DNA of 30,384 nucleotides from a virus. The stretch lies in the IMG/VR virus record IMGVR_UViG_3300034071_002646, positions 1 through 30,384 of that record; one strand, given 5' to 3'. Positions 5,766-12,190 of this stretch are shown piece by piece. Each line of letters starts with the position of its first letter. Position 1 is the first letter of the stretch. Under the pieces are notes generated by a model. It saw only the letters and a program-made list of their open reading frames with translations, was not told the origin of the DNA and did no database searches. Position numbers and translations under genes: made by a program.

Positions 5766-6008
5766 ATGCCACTCGACGCCAACCAACTCACCTTCGCCAA
5801 AGACCTCCTGCGCACCCTCCGCAGCCACCACGGCTCCACCAGCCGCGACGAGGCCAGCGTCGCCCTCACCCTCATCCACATCATCGAATCCCGCGCCCCC
5901 GAGTCCGAACTCTGGACCTCCAGCCCCGACGCCAGCGAAGTTACCCCCGACTCCCGCCTCGGCGACCACCTCTACATCACCCGCAAACACTTCGGCCTGA
6001 CCGTCTAA
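5766..6008 (+). CDS. Hypothetical small protein upstream of the antirepressor
   Basis: This 80-residue protein has an N-terminal helix (NQLTFAKDLLRTLRSHHG), a second helix (EASVALTLIHIIES) and a C-terminal segment LGDHLYITRKHFGL. The reading has the codon character of its neighbours (C-rich third positions), unlike the Pro/Arg/His-rich overlapping frame. It begins just after the GTCAA array and ends 29 bases before the antirepressor. No family recognised; small early-region proteins of this kind are often regulators. Confidence 0.6.
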   Translation: MPLDANQLTFAKDLLRTLRSHHGSTSRDEASVALTLIHIIESRAPESELWTSSPDASEVTPDSRLGDHLYITRKHFGLTV

Positions 6009-6037
6009 CCCTCCCCACCCTCTGGCCTCTCCCACCC

Positions 6038-6799
6038 ATGAGCACTCCCGCCCTCCAGACCTTCACCTTCGGCACCCAGCGCGTCCGCACCGTCCTCGAA
6101 GAGGATGGCATCAAATTCGTGGCGGTGGATGTATGTAACGCTCTTGGCCTCACCAACAACCGTGAGGCCGTCGCCGGACTCGACGACGATGAAAAGGGTG
6201 TCGGGATTGCTGACACCCTTGGAGGCAAGCAGACGATGGTGGTCATCACTGAGTCCGGCCTCTACTCGCTCGTCCTGCGATCCCGCCGCCCCGAGGCCAA
6301 GACTTTCAAAAAGTGGATCACCGCCGAAGTCCTCCCCACCCTCCGCCGCACCGGCACCTACAGCACACCGCAGGCTGTCCCACAGTTCGACCTACCCAAG
6401 AACTACCTCGAAGCCCTCAAGGCCCTCGTCACCAGCACCGAGGAAACCATGGCCCTCAAACTCACCGTCGCGGCCCAGCAGCCAGCGGTCGAGTTCGTGG
6501 ACCGCTACGTCCACGCCGAAGGCCTGTTCGGGATTCGCGAAACCGCCAAGCTCCTCGGCATCACCCAGCACGAGTTCACGAGCCTCTGCCAGCGCCACCA
6601 CATCCTCTTCCGCGAGAACGGCCACCTCCAGCCCTACGCCGAGCACCTCAAGGCGGGCTACTTCCAGGTCAAAGCCGGTGAGGCCAACGACCACGCCTAC
6701 GCCCAGACCCGCTTCACGCCCAAGGGCATCGAATGGGTGAGACGGAAATTCCCAACCCTCCAGCCCACCCTCCAGCCCACCCTCCAACTCACCGCATGA
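6038..6799 (+). CDS. Phage antirepressor with Bro-N and KilAC domains
   Basis: This 253-residue protein starts at MSTPALQTF. Residues about 5-108 are a Bro-N domain (FVAVDVCNALGL, then VVITESGLYSLVLRSRRPEA and FKKWITAEVLPTLRRTG). After a linker, about 145-240 match a KilAC/antirepressor C-terminal domain (FVDRYVHAEGLFGIRETAKL followed by LGITQHEF, then TPKGIEWVRRKF). Such proteins bind DNA or the repressor and favour lytic growth. A much longer frame extends upstream but is Pro/Arg/His-rich and out of register with the real gene at 5766, so I start at 6038. The 3' end carries three copies of a 12-base CCCTCCAGCCCA unit (LQPTLQPTLQLT). ATGA overlap with the next gene. Confidence 0.85.
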   Translation: MSTPALQTFTFGTQRVRTVLEEDGIKFVAVDVCNALGLTNNREAVAGLDDDEKGVGIADTLGGKQTMVVITESGLYSLVLRSRRPEAKTFKKWITAEVLPTLRRTGTYSTPQAVPQFDLPKNYLEALKALVTSTEETMALKLTVAAQQPAVEFVDRYVHAEGLFGIRETAKLLGITQHEFTSLCQRHHILFRENGHLQPYAEHLKAGYFQVKAGEANDHAYAQTRFTPKGIEWVRRKFPTLQPTLQPTLQLTA

Positions 6800-7056
6800 C
6801 CCACCGCCCCCACAAACCCCACAAATTCGAAGGCACCCCAAACCCGGACCTCGACCCCATCAAAGAACACGTCCGCCAAAACGTCGGCTGGAGCCACAGC
6901 GCCTGGAAGGTCATCAAGCCGCGCAAGGCCAAGGCCATCGCCGAGCAGCCACGCCTGAAACTTCACCTCCTCACCCACGAAGGCCGCCGCTTCATCGTCC
7001 GCGCCTTCGACGCCGTCCAGGCCAGCAACCGTCTCACCACCCTTTTGCAACCATGA
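6796..7056 (+). CDS. Hypothetical small basic protein
   Basis: An 86-residue protein from the ATG at 6796, which overlaps the antirepressor stop (ATGA). A longer frame begins at 6733 but its extra residues are read from the 12-base repeat (PPAHPPAHPPTH) and are rejected. The protein is basic, with WSHSAWKVIKPRKAKAIAEQ and a strand-like RLKLHLLTHEGRRFIVRAF near the end. Its stop overlaps the next start (ATGA at 7053). No family recognised. Confidence 0.6.
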   Translation: MTHRPHKPHKFEGTPNPDLDPIKEHVRQNVGWSHSAWKVIKPRKAKAIAEQPRLKLHLLTHEGRRFIVRAFDAVQASNRLTTLLQP

Positions 7057-7289
7057 AACTACCCCCCGACACCTGCCCCATCGTCACCCACCTCCGAGGC
7101 ATCGACCTGAACCGGCACCTCGACCTCCCCTACGGCAGCCTCACCCCCGGCTGCAACCCTGAACCCCGCTGGCGGATCGAAGCACGCCAGGACGCCGAAG
7201 ACACCGCCCGCGTCGTCCGCTACGCCGGCATCGCCTTCTTCTCCTTCACCCTCCTCACCTACACCGCCCACCTCCTCGGCTGGCTCTGA
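7053..7289 (+). CDS. Small protein with C-terminal membrane segment
   Basis: A 78-residue protein. Residues 1-52 are hydrophilic, and about 56-78 (YAGIAFFSFTLLTYTAHLLG) form one transmembrane helix at the very C-terminus, giving a tail-anchored layout. Translation is coupled to the previous gene by ATGA. Small early membrane proteins in phages include superinfection-exclusion and lysis-control proteins, but nothing here identifies which. Confidence 0.6.
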   Translation: MKLPPDTCPIVTHLRGIDLNRHLDLPYGSLTPGCNPEPRWRIEARQDAEDTARVVRYAGIAFFSFTLLTYTAHLLGWL

Positions 7290-7293
7290 TCCC

Positions 7294-7512
7294 ATGAACG
7301 ACCTTCACAGCCACCCGCCTTTTGCCGCCACCAGCACAGCCCACCTCGTGGGCGGCCCGCTCTGCGGAGACTCCATGGTCATCCCCATCCACTGCGGGCA
7401 AATCGACCTCGAAGACGGCACCTCTTACCACTTCTCCAGCTTCGCCAGCGCCAGCTTCGAACGCGACACCTTCATCCATAGCACCCTCGACCCCCTCCTC
7501 TACGCCCCCTAA
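7294..7512 (+). CDS. Hypothetical small protein
   Basis: A 72-residue protein with a central segment AHLVGGPLCGDSMVIPIHCG and a Phe/Ser/Tyr-rich second half (YHFSSFASASFERDTF), probably a small beta-rich fold. It follows the membrane protein gene after four bases and ends just before a repeat-rich spacer. No family recognised. The codon pattern agrees with its neighbours. Confidence 0.55.
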   Translation: MNDLHSHPPFAATSTAHLVGGPLCGDSMVIPIHCGQIDLEDGTSYHFSSFASASFERDTFIHSTLDPLLYAP

Positions 7513-7515
7513 TCC

Positions 7516-7559
7516 TCCAACCATCGCAAACAACGCCAACCATGGCAAACCATCGCAAA
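7516..7559 (+). repeat. CAACCATCGCAAA-type repeat
   Basis: CAACCATCGCAAAC, CAACCATGGCAAAC and a further CATCGCAAACCC follow one another just before the lipoprotein start. A related series (CAACCACCAACCACCGCC and CAACCACCGCAAAC) is at 2493-2522 within the AT-hook gene. Another repeat family associated with gene starts. Confidence 0.55.
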
Positions 7560-7562
7560 CCC

Positions 7563-7796
7563 ATGAAAACCAACACCACCAGCATGCTCCGCATCCTTCT
7601 CATCGGCATCCTCGCCGCCCTCACAAGCTGCCAAAACCCCGCCAACACCCAGAAAGCCGTCGCCATCGGCGAACTCGGCCTCAACCTCCTCGTCGCCAAG
7701 AAGGTGCTCAAACCCGAGGACGCCGAACTCGCCCGCCAAACCGGCCAACTCCTCATCACCCCCGCCGCTCCCGTCGAAGTGACCTCCGGCAAGTAA
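7563..7796 (+). CDS. Small lipoprotein
   Basis: From the ATG at 7563 the protein has 77 residues, beginning MKTNTTSMLRILLIGILAAL and then TSC: a short basic start, hydrophobic core and LTSC lipobox with Cys23. The mature part is about 54 residues, with one amphipathic helix (AIGELGLNLLVAKKVL). The ATG at 7542 is also in frame, but its extra residues (ANHRKP) come from the repeat, so 7563 is preferred. Two small lipoproteins and a tail-anchored protein in the early region suggest envelope-directed accessory functions; a lysis role is possible but unproven. Confidence 0.65.
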   Translation: MKTNTTSMLRILLIGILAALTSCQNPANTQKAVAIGELGLNLLVAKKVLKPEDAELARQTGQLLITPAAPVEVTSGK

Positions 7797-7906
7797 CCCA
7801 TCGCCTCAATCGGCCCGGTGTCTGGCCCCGAACACAATGCAAGCCCGGCAGCTAGAGCCAGGCATCGGGGCACCCCATCCAGCATCCAGCATCCAGCATC
7901 CAGCCC
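7797..7906 (+). other. Spacer with inverted repeat and CATCCAG array
   Basis: This 110-base gap holds an inverted repeat, GCCCCGA (7825-7831) with TCGGGGC (7865-7871), and then four copies of the 7-base unit CATCCAG (7876-7903) ending just before the ATG at 7907. No promoter or Shine-Dalgarno is visible. The inverted repeat may form a stem with a 33-base loop. Confidence 0.4.
7876..7904 (+). repeat. CATCCAG tandem repeat, copy 1
   Basis: Four head-to-tail CATCCAG units lie directly upstream of a start codon. In-frame, slightly decayed versions lie at 8661-8697 in the initiator gene and 12776-12803 in the DUF3820-like gene, encoding peptides of the type HPASSIQ. Confidence 0.8.
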
Positions 7907-8137
7907 ATGACCGCCGACGCCCTCCTCGCCAAAGCCCGCACCTGGACCAAGCCCACCACCCCGGCTCGCTCCAAGCACGGCTACGCCAGCGTCGATCCCA
8001 CCATCGACTACCTCGCCGCCCAGGACTGGCCCGCCGTCCGCATCCGCGACGCCATCGCCCACGAAAAAAAGCTCTCCGAGGCCGACTCCAAACGCCTTTA
8101 CTGGCATATCACCAAACGCCTATCCCGACGCCAGTAA
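7907..8137 (+). CDS. Hypothetical small protein before the replication initiator
   Basis: A 76-residue basic protein with segments LLAKARTWTK, IDYLAAQDWPAVRIRDAIAH and KRLYWHITKRLSRRQ. It looks helical and could be a small DNA-binding or replication accessory factor, but no family is recognised. The CATCCAG array ends two bases before its ATG and no Shine-Dalgarno is present. The gene lies 35 bases before the initiator gene. Confidence 0.6.
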   Translation: MTADALLAKARTWTKPTTPARSKHGYASVDPTIDYLAAQDWPAVRIRDAIAHEKKLSEADSKRLYWHITKRLSRRQ

Positions 8138-8172
8138 TCCTCCCCGTCTCCTAGTCTCCCCATCACGCCCCC

Positions 8173-9351
8173 ATGCCCTCCTGGATCAAAATACGCGCTG
8201 ACCTCGAAAGCGACCCACGCGTCCATCGCATGGCCGCGTCCATCGCCAAATCCGCCCCCGGCTACATCCTCACCAGCCAAGCCAAGGACCTCTTCGGCAG
8301 CGTCACGGACACCGTGACGCGTAACGCCCTGCGTGACGTGACGGTGATGGGCCTGTCACGCGTCTGGTTCGCCGCCAACGACCACACAACCGACGGCGTC
8401 TTCCATCACGCGGATCTCAGCTACCTCGACGACCTCGCCCACATCCCCGGATTCGGAGCCGCCATGGAGTCCGTTGGCTACGCCATCCACGACCCCGAGG
8501 CCCACACCGTCACCCTTCCGCGCTTTGTGGAACACAACGCGCCCGATAAAAACGGCGAGCGCGCCAAGACCGCCGCCGCGAGGCGTGCTCAACGCTCTCG
8601 CGACAAGAAAAAAGCCGCTAAGGCCGCCGTGGAACAACTTACCGACGCCGAAAATCAGGAGCATCCAGCATCTAGCATCCAGGATCAAGCATCCAACCCC
8701 GTCACGTCACGCGTCACGTCACGCGTCACGCAACGTCACGAAGAGAATAACGTAACGCCCTCTTTATCTTCTTCTTTATCTATCTCTGAATCTAAGATCT
8801 CTGACTCTGATTCAGAACACCCCGTCAATCCGGTCACCGAAGTCCCTCCCCCTCCCGACCCCGACCCCCTCGGCACCCTCAAGCGCCGCATCAACGCCCT
8901 CCGCCCGAGCTGGACCAGGGCACCTCACTGGAGCGCCGAGGAAGAGTCCGCGCTCTACGAAGCCCGCCACAACCTCGCCGCCCTCGACGACCAGGACTGG
9001 CACCTCCTCGCTTGGTTTTTCAAGTGGGCCAACAGCGCCCAGAACACCGGCCAGAAAGACCCCGTCAAAGTCTCCGCCCGCCGCGCCCATCTCTGCCACG
9101 ACCTCGCCGCCCTGCTCGACCGCGCCACCACCGCCTGGAAGCAGGCCGGTGCCCCGCGCCTCGGCGACACCGTCACGCCCCGCGTCACGTCACGCGTCAC
9201 GCCACCTCCCACCCCTGAACTCCCGCCCGCCGAAAACGCCGCAGCCTTCGCCGGCCTCCTCGCCGCCAACGGTATCCACCGCCACCCCTCGCCCTCCGTA
9301 GCTCGCCCGAGCGAAGGAGGGACTGTCGCAACAAAACCCCACGCCGCATGA
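8173..9351 (+). CDS. Phage replication initiator (replisome organiser type)
   Basis: A 392-residue protein. The start MPSWIKIRADLESDPRVHRM and following DGVFHHADLSYLDDLAHIPG and TLPRFVEHNAPDKNGERAK match the N-terminal winged-helix part of phage replication-initiation proteins related to DnaD or lambda O type organisers. It probably binds the origin and recruits helicase. The middle is low-complexity: RVTSRVT peptides from a 12-base GTCACGTCACGC repeat, a Ser-rich stretch and a GTCAA array. About residues 235-320 form a second helical domain with a W-rich core. The C-terminus (PSVARPSEGGTVATKP) is encoded by two host-type repeats. ATGA overlap with the next gene. SSB follows 1 kb later. Confidence 0.75.
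   Translation: MPSWIKIRADLESDPRVHRMAASIAKSAPGYILTSQAKDLFGSVTDTVTRNALRDVTVMGLSRVWFAANDHTTDGVFHHADLSYLDDLAHIPGFGAAMESVGYAIHDPEAHTVTLPRFVEHNAPDKNGERAKTAAARRAQRSRDKKKAAKAAVEQLTDAENQEHPASSIQDQASNPVTSRVTSRVTQRHEENNVTPSLSSSLSISESKISDSDSEHPVNPVTEVPPPPDPDPLGTLKRRINALRPSWTRAPHWSAEEESALYEARHNLAALDDQDWHLLAWFFKWANSAQNTGQKDPVKVSARRAHLCHDLAALLDRATTAWKQAGAPRLGDTVTPRVTSRVTPPPTPELPPAENAAAFAGLLAANGIHRHPSPSVARPSEGGTVATKPHAA
8661..8697 (+). repeat. CATCCAG-type repeat, copy 2 (coding)
   Basis: Imperfect units (CATCCAG, CATCTAG, CATCCAG, GATCAAG, CATCCAA) inside the initiator gene encode HPASSIQDQASNP. The array is immediately followed by the GTCAC iteron-like series. Confidence 0.65.
8701..8818. other. Candidate replication origin inside the initiator gene
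   Basis: Two head-to-tail copies of GTCACGTCACGC (8701-8712, 8713-8724) and a partial third with a further GTCACG (8725-8740) are followed directly by an unusually A+T-rich stretch (8741-8818, CTTTATCTTCTTCTTTATC and following). Iterons next to an easily melted region inside the initiator gene is the lambda O/ori plan. A palindrome CGTCACGG-ACA-CCGTGACG lies at 8301-8319 and more GTCAC units at 9172-9200. The repeats are in frame (RVTSRVT) and the A+T-rich part encodes Ser-rich linker, so a purely protein-level explanation is possible. Confidence 0.5.
8824..8845 (+). repeat. Tandem 9-bp GTCAATCCG-type repeat, copy 5 (coding)
   Basis: GTCAATCCG and GTCACCGAA at 9-base spacing followed by GTCCC, in frame in the initiator linker (VNPVTEVP). 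Confidence 0.65.
9292..9339 (+). repeat. Hairpin repeat plus TGTCGCAACAAAACCC element, copy 2
   Basis: CCCTCC-GTA-GCTCG-CC-CGAGC-GAA-GGAGGG (9292-9321) is an inverted repeat with two paired blocks. It is followed at 9324-9339 by the exact 16-base unit found also at 4282 and 26304. Both are in frame as the C-terminal codons of the initiator gene, and the next ATG is eight bases further. The CTCCGTAGCTCG hairpin resembles host-type dispersed repeats I recall from Verrucomicrobiota. Confidence 0.65.
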
Positions 9352-9635
9352 ACTGCCCCAACGACATCCACCAAACCGGCACCTGCCACCTCTGCACCAA
9401 CCTCTCCACCGGCTGCTTCTTGCGCGACATCGCCCCCTGCATCCCCTCCGATCTCGCGCCCCGTGACGACGACGGCACCCTCATGCCAGAAACCGGACTT
9501 TGGGAGCTACCCCGCAGCCTACTCTCCGCCAACCGCGGACTCCACCACCACCGGCGGCCCTCCAGCCATCCCCAGGCCAGCACCCACTGCGCCGAACTCG
9601 GCATCCCCTTCGCCGACCTCCCCATGTGCCAATGA
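9348..9635 (+). CDS. Small Cys-rich, probably zinc-binding protein
   Basis: This 95-residue protein has Cys3, Cys13, Cys16 and Cys23 in MNCPNDIHQTGTCHLCTNLS and following, with a C-x2-C pair, suggesting a small zinc-binding knuckle at the N-terminus. The second half is polar with a His/Arg-rich run (LHHHRRPSSHP) and two further Cys near the end. Its ATG overlaps the initiator stop (ATGA), so it may be a partner of the replication protein. No family recognised. Confidence 0.6.
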   Translation: MNCPNDIHQTGTCHLCTNLSTGCFLRDIAPCIPSDLAPRDDDGTLMPETGLWELPRSLLSANRGLHHHRRPSSHPQASTHCAELGIPFADLPMCQ

Positions 9636-9697
9636 CCGCCTCAGTCATTCCTAATTCATCCTACTGCCTCTTGTAACTTCTCACCTCTTCCCCTCCT

Positions 9698-10381
9698 ATG
9701 CAACCCACCCCCCTCACCACCGCCCTCCCCAGACTCGCCGCTCAAATTGACGCCGAGCGCCCCCTGATCTCCGCCGCCCTGCTCGACATCCTCGTCACCG
9801 AAATCGGCGACGACGTCATCATCGCAGAAGTCACCACCCAGCACAGCTACGACATCCTCACCAGCCCAGCCCAGCACGAATACCTCCACCGCGCTCTCTC
9901 CACCCACTGGGACAAACCCGCCTCCTTTTCCCTCACCCTCAACATCCCGTCAACCGAGTCAACACCGTCAATCCCGTCATCTCCGACACCCAAGCGCACC
10001 GCCAACACCCTCACCTTCACCGAACGCGCCGCCCTCCAAACCTGGATGAGCCAACCCGCCAACACCGCTGGCGTCGCCAATGAAGCTGATACCCAGGCAG
10101 CCGCCAATGCCCAGCTCGACCTCGGCTTCGACATCACCGCCGGCAACATCGCCAGCATGCGCAAGCTCCTCGGCATCGAAAAAATCAAACCCACCAAACC
10201 CACACCCGCCGTCCCACCCCACGACATCGACCTCGTCGCCCTCCACGCCAAGGTCGAAGCCCACGACCTCCAACTCGCACCCCTCAAAGCCAACAACCTC
10301 GCCGCCATCCTCTCAGGCCTGCGCAACAGCCTCGAAGACCTCGAAAACCGCATCAAATCCCTCGAAGCCTCCAACGACTGA
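9698..10381 (+). CDS. Hypothetical early protein with C-terminal coiled coil
   Basis: A 227-residue protein. Residues 1-80 look like a folded helical domain (AAQIDAERPLISAALLDILV). A linker of about 15 residues (SIPSTESTPSIPSS) is encoded by the GTCAA repeat. Residues about 105-170 may be a DNA-binding helical unit (LTFTERAALQTWMSQPANTA and ITAGNIASMRKLLGIEK), and the last 50 form a coiled coil (LRNSLEDLENRIKSLEAS). It lies between the initiator block and SSB, so a replication or regulatory role is likely. No family assigned. A pyrimidine-rich leader precedes the ATG and no Shine-Dalgarno is seen. Confidence 0.6.
   Translation: MQPTPLTTALPRLAAQIDAERPLISAALLDILVTEIGDDVIIAEVTTQHSYDILTSPAQHEYLHRALSTHWDKPASFSLTLNIPSTESTPSIPSSPTPKRTANTLTFTERAALQTWMSQPANTAGVANEADTQAAANAQLDLGFDITAGNIASMRKLLGIEKIKPTKPTPAVPPHDIDLVALHAKVEAHDLQLAPLKANNLAAILSGLRNSLEDLENRIKSLEASND
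9949..9980 (+). repeat. Tandem 9-bp GTCAATCCG-type repeat, copy 6 (coding)
   Basis: GTCAACCGA, GTCAACACC, GTCAATCCC and GTCATC at 9-base spacing encode the linker of the coiled-coil protein. The frame differs from copy 2, so the peptide is Ser/Thr/Pro rather than VNP. Confidence 0.7.
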
Positions 10382-10382
10382 C

Positions 10383-10420
10383 CCCTTCATCCTTCAACCT
10401 TCATCCTTCATCTTTTCTCC
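10383..10420 (+). repeat. TTCATCC tandem repeat
   Basis: CTTCATCCTTCAACCTTCAT and a further CCTTCATC form a pyrimidine-rich series ending a few bases before the SSB start. A decayed copy (TTCATCCTTCATAATTC) is at 10768-10784 before the DHH gene, and a shorter one is at 9644-9660. These runs occupy the place of a ribosome binding site without resembling one. Confidence 0.65.
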
Positions 10421-10424
10421 ACCC

Positions 10425-10757
10425 GTGCGCGACCACAACGACACCCTCCTCAGCGGCCACCTCACCGCCGCCCCCCGGCCCTTCACCACCGAAACCGGCG
10501 ACGGTTGCGAATTCTCCCTTGCCGTCACCGACCAGTGGCGAGACAAAAACCAGCAGATCCAGGAGCGCACCGACTTCATCGGCATCGTCTGCTACGGCCC
10601 CGTGCGCGACCGTGCCATGCGCCTCACCAAAGGCGACCGCATCATCGTCACCGGCAAGCTCCGCAACGAAACCGTCCCGAAGGACGACGGCAAAACCGAA
10701 ACCAAAACCAAAATCCGCGCCGCCACCCTCGAAACCCTCCGCCACATCGTCCTCTGA
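10425..10757 (+). CDS. ssb: Single-stranded DNA-binding protein (OB fold)
   Basis: A 110-residue protein beginning at GTG 10425. DTLLSGHLTAAPRPF (6-20), CEFSLAVTDQWRDK, DFIGIVCYGPVRDRA and GDRIIVTGKLRNE reproduce the strand order of a bacterial-type SSB OB fold. It lacks the acidic C-terminal tip (typically DDDIPF) used by host SSB to recruit partners, as many short phage SSBs do. It would coat single-stranded DNA during replication and recombination and fits beside the initiator. A longer frame opening at 10080 is a shadow of the preceding gene, and the TTCATCC repeat precedes the GTG. Confidence 0.8.
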   Translation: MRDHNDTLLSGHLTAAPRPFTTETGDGCEFSLAVTDQWRDKNQQIQERTDFIGIVCYGPVRDRAMRLTKGDRIIVTGKLRNETVPKDDGKTETKTKIRAATLETLRHIVL

Positions 10758-10803
10758 CACTCCCCGCTTCATCCTTCATAATTCACCCTTCATTTCTTTT
10801 CCT

Positions 10804-11796
10804 ATGCACCACCTCCTCCACCACGCCAACTGCGCCGACGGCTTCGCTGCCGCCTGCATCGCCCGCCACGCCCTGCTCACCCAAGGCATCCCCGAAACCG
10901 ACCTCACCATCCAAGCTGTCAACTACGGCTGGCCGCAGCAAATCCCCGCATCCTTCGCTCTTGGCGATAACGTCACCTACCTCGACTACACACCCAGCCA
11001 AGAAGACATCGAGCAACTGCTCTTCCTCAACGCCGCCCTCACCATCATCGACCACCACTCGACCGCTGCCGAGCGCCACTGCCGCTGCAAAGACACCGGA
11101 CTCCCCATCGCAGACCTTCCCTCCCCACGCTTCACCTCCTGGTTCAACCTCAAACTCAGCGGAGCCTCACTCGTCTGGACCGCCTTCCCCCATCAAAGTC
11201 AATCCGGTCAACCAGGTCAATCCAGTCCCATACCCCGCGCCATCGGACTCATCGAATGGCGCGACCTCGGCCACGCCTTCGACCCCGCCAACGCTGAAGA
11301 TCCCCGCACCAACGACGCCCTCAACCTCCACGCCTACCTCTTCCGCTGCCTCCCCCGCACCTTCGAAGCCTGGACCCCGCTACTACTCTCTGGTTCTGCC
11401 AACTTGAAACCTGAAACTTCAAACTTGGAACCTTCCCTGTCCGCCGCCCTCCAAACTGGCTCCCGCATCCGCGCCATCGACCGCTCCATCATCCTCTCCG
11501 CCGTCGCCAATCCTCACTGGCTCAACTTCCACGGCGACGAAATCCCCGCCGTCAACGGCCTCGACGCTGGCCTCATCTCCGACGCCTGCACCGAGCTGCT
11601 CAAAGCCTACCCCACCGCGCCCTTTGCCGCCTCCTGGTTCATCGACCCCAAGTCCGGCAAGGCCACCTACTCCCTGCGCAGCCGCCGCAGCTCCACCGTC
11701 AACGTCGCCGAAATCGCCGCCGCCATGGCCCCCGGTGGCGGAGGCCACCCCAACGCCGCCGGCTTCTCCACCCTCCACCCCATTCCCTTTGTTTAA
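10804..11796 (+). CDS. DHH-family phosphoesterase
   Basis: A 330-residue protein with the signature motifs of DHH/DHHA1 phosphoesterases: HHANCADGFAAA (6-17, metal-binding Asp12), YLDYTP (59-64, Asp61), IIDHHST (81-87, the DHH triad) and GGGGHPNAAGF (311-321), the DHHA1 substrate loop. Relatives degrade short oligonucleotides or cyclic dinucleotides, so nucleotide recycling or signal removal are possible roles. A central linker holds a GTCAA array (QSGQPGQSS) and another encodes NLKPETSNLEPS from an AACTTGAAACCTGAAAC-type repeat. The upstream extension (10519) is the wrong-frame reading of SSB. The start follows a TTCATCC-type leader. Confidence 0.85.
   Translation: MHHLLHHANCADGFAAACIARHALLTQGIPETDLTIQAVNYGWPQQIPASFALGDNVTYLDYTPSQEDIEQLLFLNAALTIIDHHSTAAERHCRCKDTGLPIADLPSPRFTSWFNLKLSGASLVWTAFPHQSQSGQPGQSSPIPRAIGLIEWRDLGHAFDPANAEDPRTNDALNLHAYLFRCLPRTFEAWTPLLLSGSANLKPETSNLEPSLSAALQTGSRIRAIDRSIILSAVANPHWLNFHGDEIPAVNGLDAGLISDACTELLKAYPTAPFAASWFIDPKSGKATYSLRSRRSSTVNVAEIAAAMAPGGGGHPNAAGFSTLHPIPFV
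11198..11228 (+). repeat. Tandem 9-bp GTCAATCCG-type repeat, copy 7 (coding)
   Basis: GTCAATCCG, GTCAACCAG, GTCAATCCA and GTCCC at 9-base spacing lie in the linker of the DHH protein. Confidence 0.8.
11401..11433 (+). repeat. AACTTGAAACCTGAAAC-type repeat
   Basis: AACTTGAAACCTGAAACTTC and then AAACTTGGAACC form a short internally repetitive run that is in frame in the DHH gene (NLKPETSNLEP). I recall such NLKPETSNLEP-coding strings as dispersed repeats in planctomycete/verrucomicrobial genomes; not checked. Confidence 0.5.
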
Positions 11797-11869
11797 CCGA
11801 GGTATTCCTGCCCCGTCTGCCATCTCCCAGTCTCCTCCACTCCTCATCTCCAATTCTTTTCCACCGCCC

Positions 11870-12190
11870 ATGCCCGCCGCTCAAGAAATCCTCAACTGCT
11901 GGGACGCCGTCAAGGAGGTGTTCGGCAGCACCTCCGGCACCCCGCGCACCACGGAATGGATCGACCTCCTCCGCGTCGTCGCCGCTGGCGATAAAGGTTT
12001 GCCACTGGAAACCCTGCGCAACCAACGCAACTCCGGCCACGTCCGCCGCCGCGTCAACCGCTGGATTCGCGCAGGCCTCGTGGATGAATGGCACGACCTC
12101 AAAGGCCCCCGCAACCCCGTCAGCAAGCAATTCCCCCTCGTCATACGCGCCACCCCCAAAGCCCCCCAACTCCTCCGCCTCAAGCCATGA
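11870..12190 (+). CDS. Winged-helix-like DNA-binding protein
   Basis: The 106-residue protein is taken from the ATG at 11870, because the upstream frame from 11624 reads a wrong phase of the DHH gene. The pattern is a winged-helix: helix (WIDLLRVVAAGD), second helix-turn (LPLETLRNQR), recognition helix (GHVRRRVNRWIRAGLVDEW) and a short wing (NPVSKQFPLVIRATPKA). It is ATGA-coupled to another wing-like protein, suggesting a pair of regulators. A leader of CTCCCAGT/CTCCTC repeats precedes it. Confidence 0.6.
   Translation: MPAAQEILNCWDAVKEVFGSTSGTPRTTEWIDLLRVVAAGDKGLPLETLRNQRNSGHVRRRVNRWIRAGLVDEWHDLKGPRNPVSKQFPLVIRATPKAPQLLRLKP

Noticed and set aside
5615-6037. Long N-terminal extension of the antirepressor frame
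   Set aside because: The translation is Ser/Pro then Arg/Pro/His-rich low complexity and is out of phase with the credible gene at 5766-6008; Bro-N begins right after the ATG at 6038.
7876-7904. CRISPR-like array
   Set aside because: Units are 7 bases, directly adjacent and without spacers; the same holds for the 9-base GTCAA arrays. No cas genes are present.
10080-10424. N-terminal extension of SSB, and similarly 10519-10803 for the DHH gene
   Set aside because: These read the preceding real gene in another phase and give Ser/Pro/Lys-rich text; the domains start at GTG 10425 and ATG 10804.
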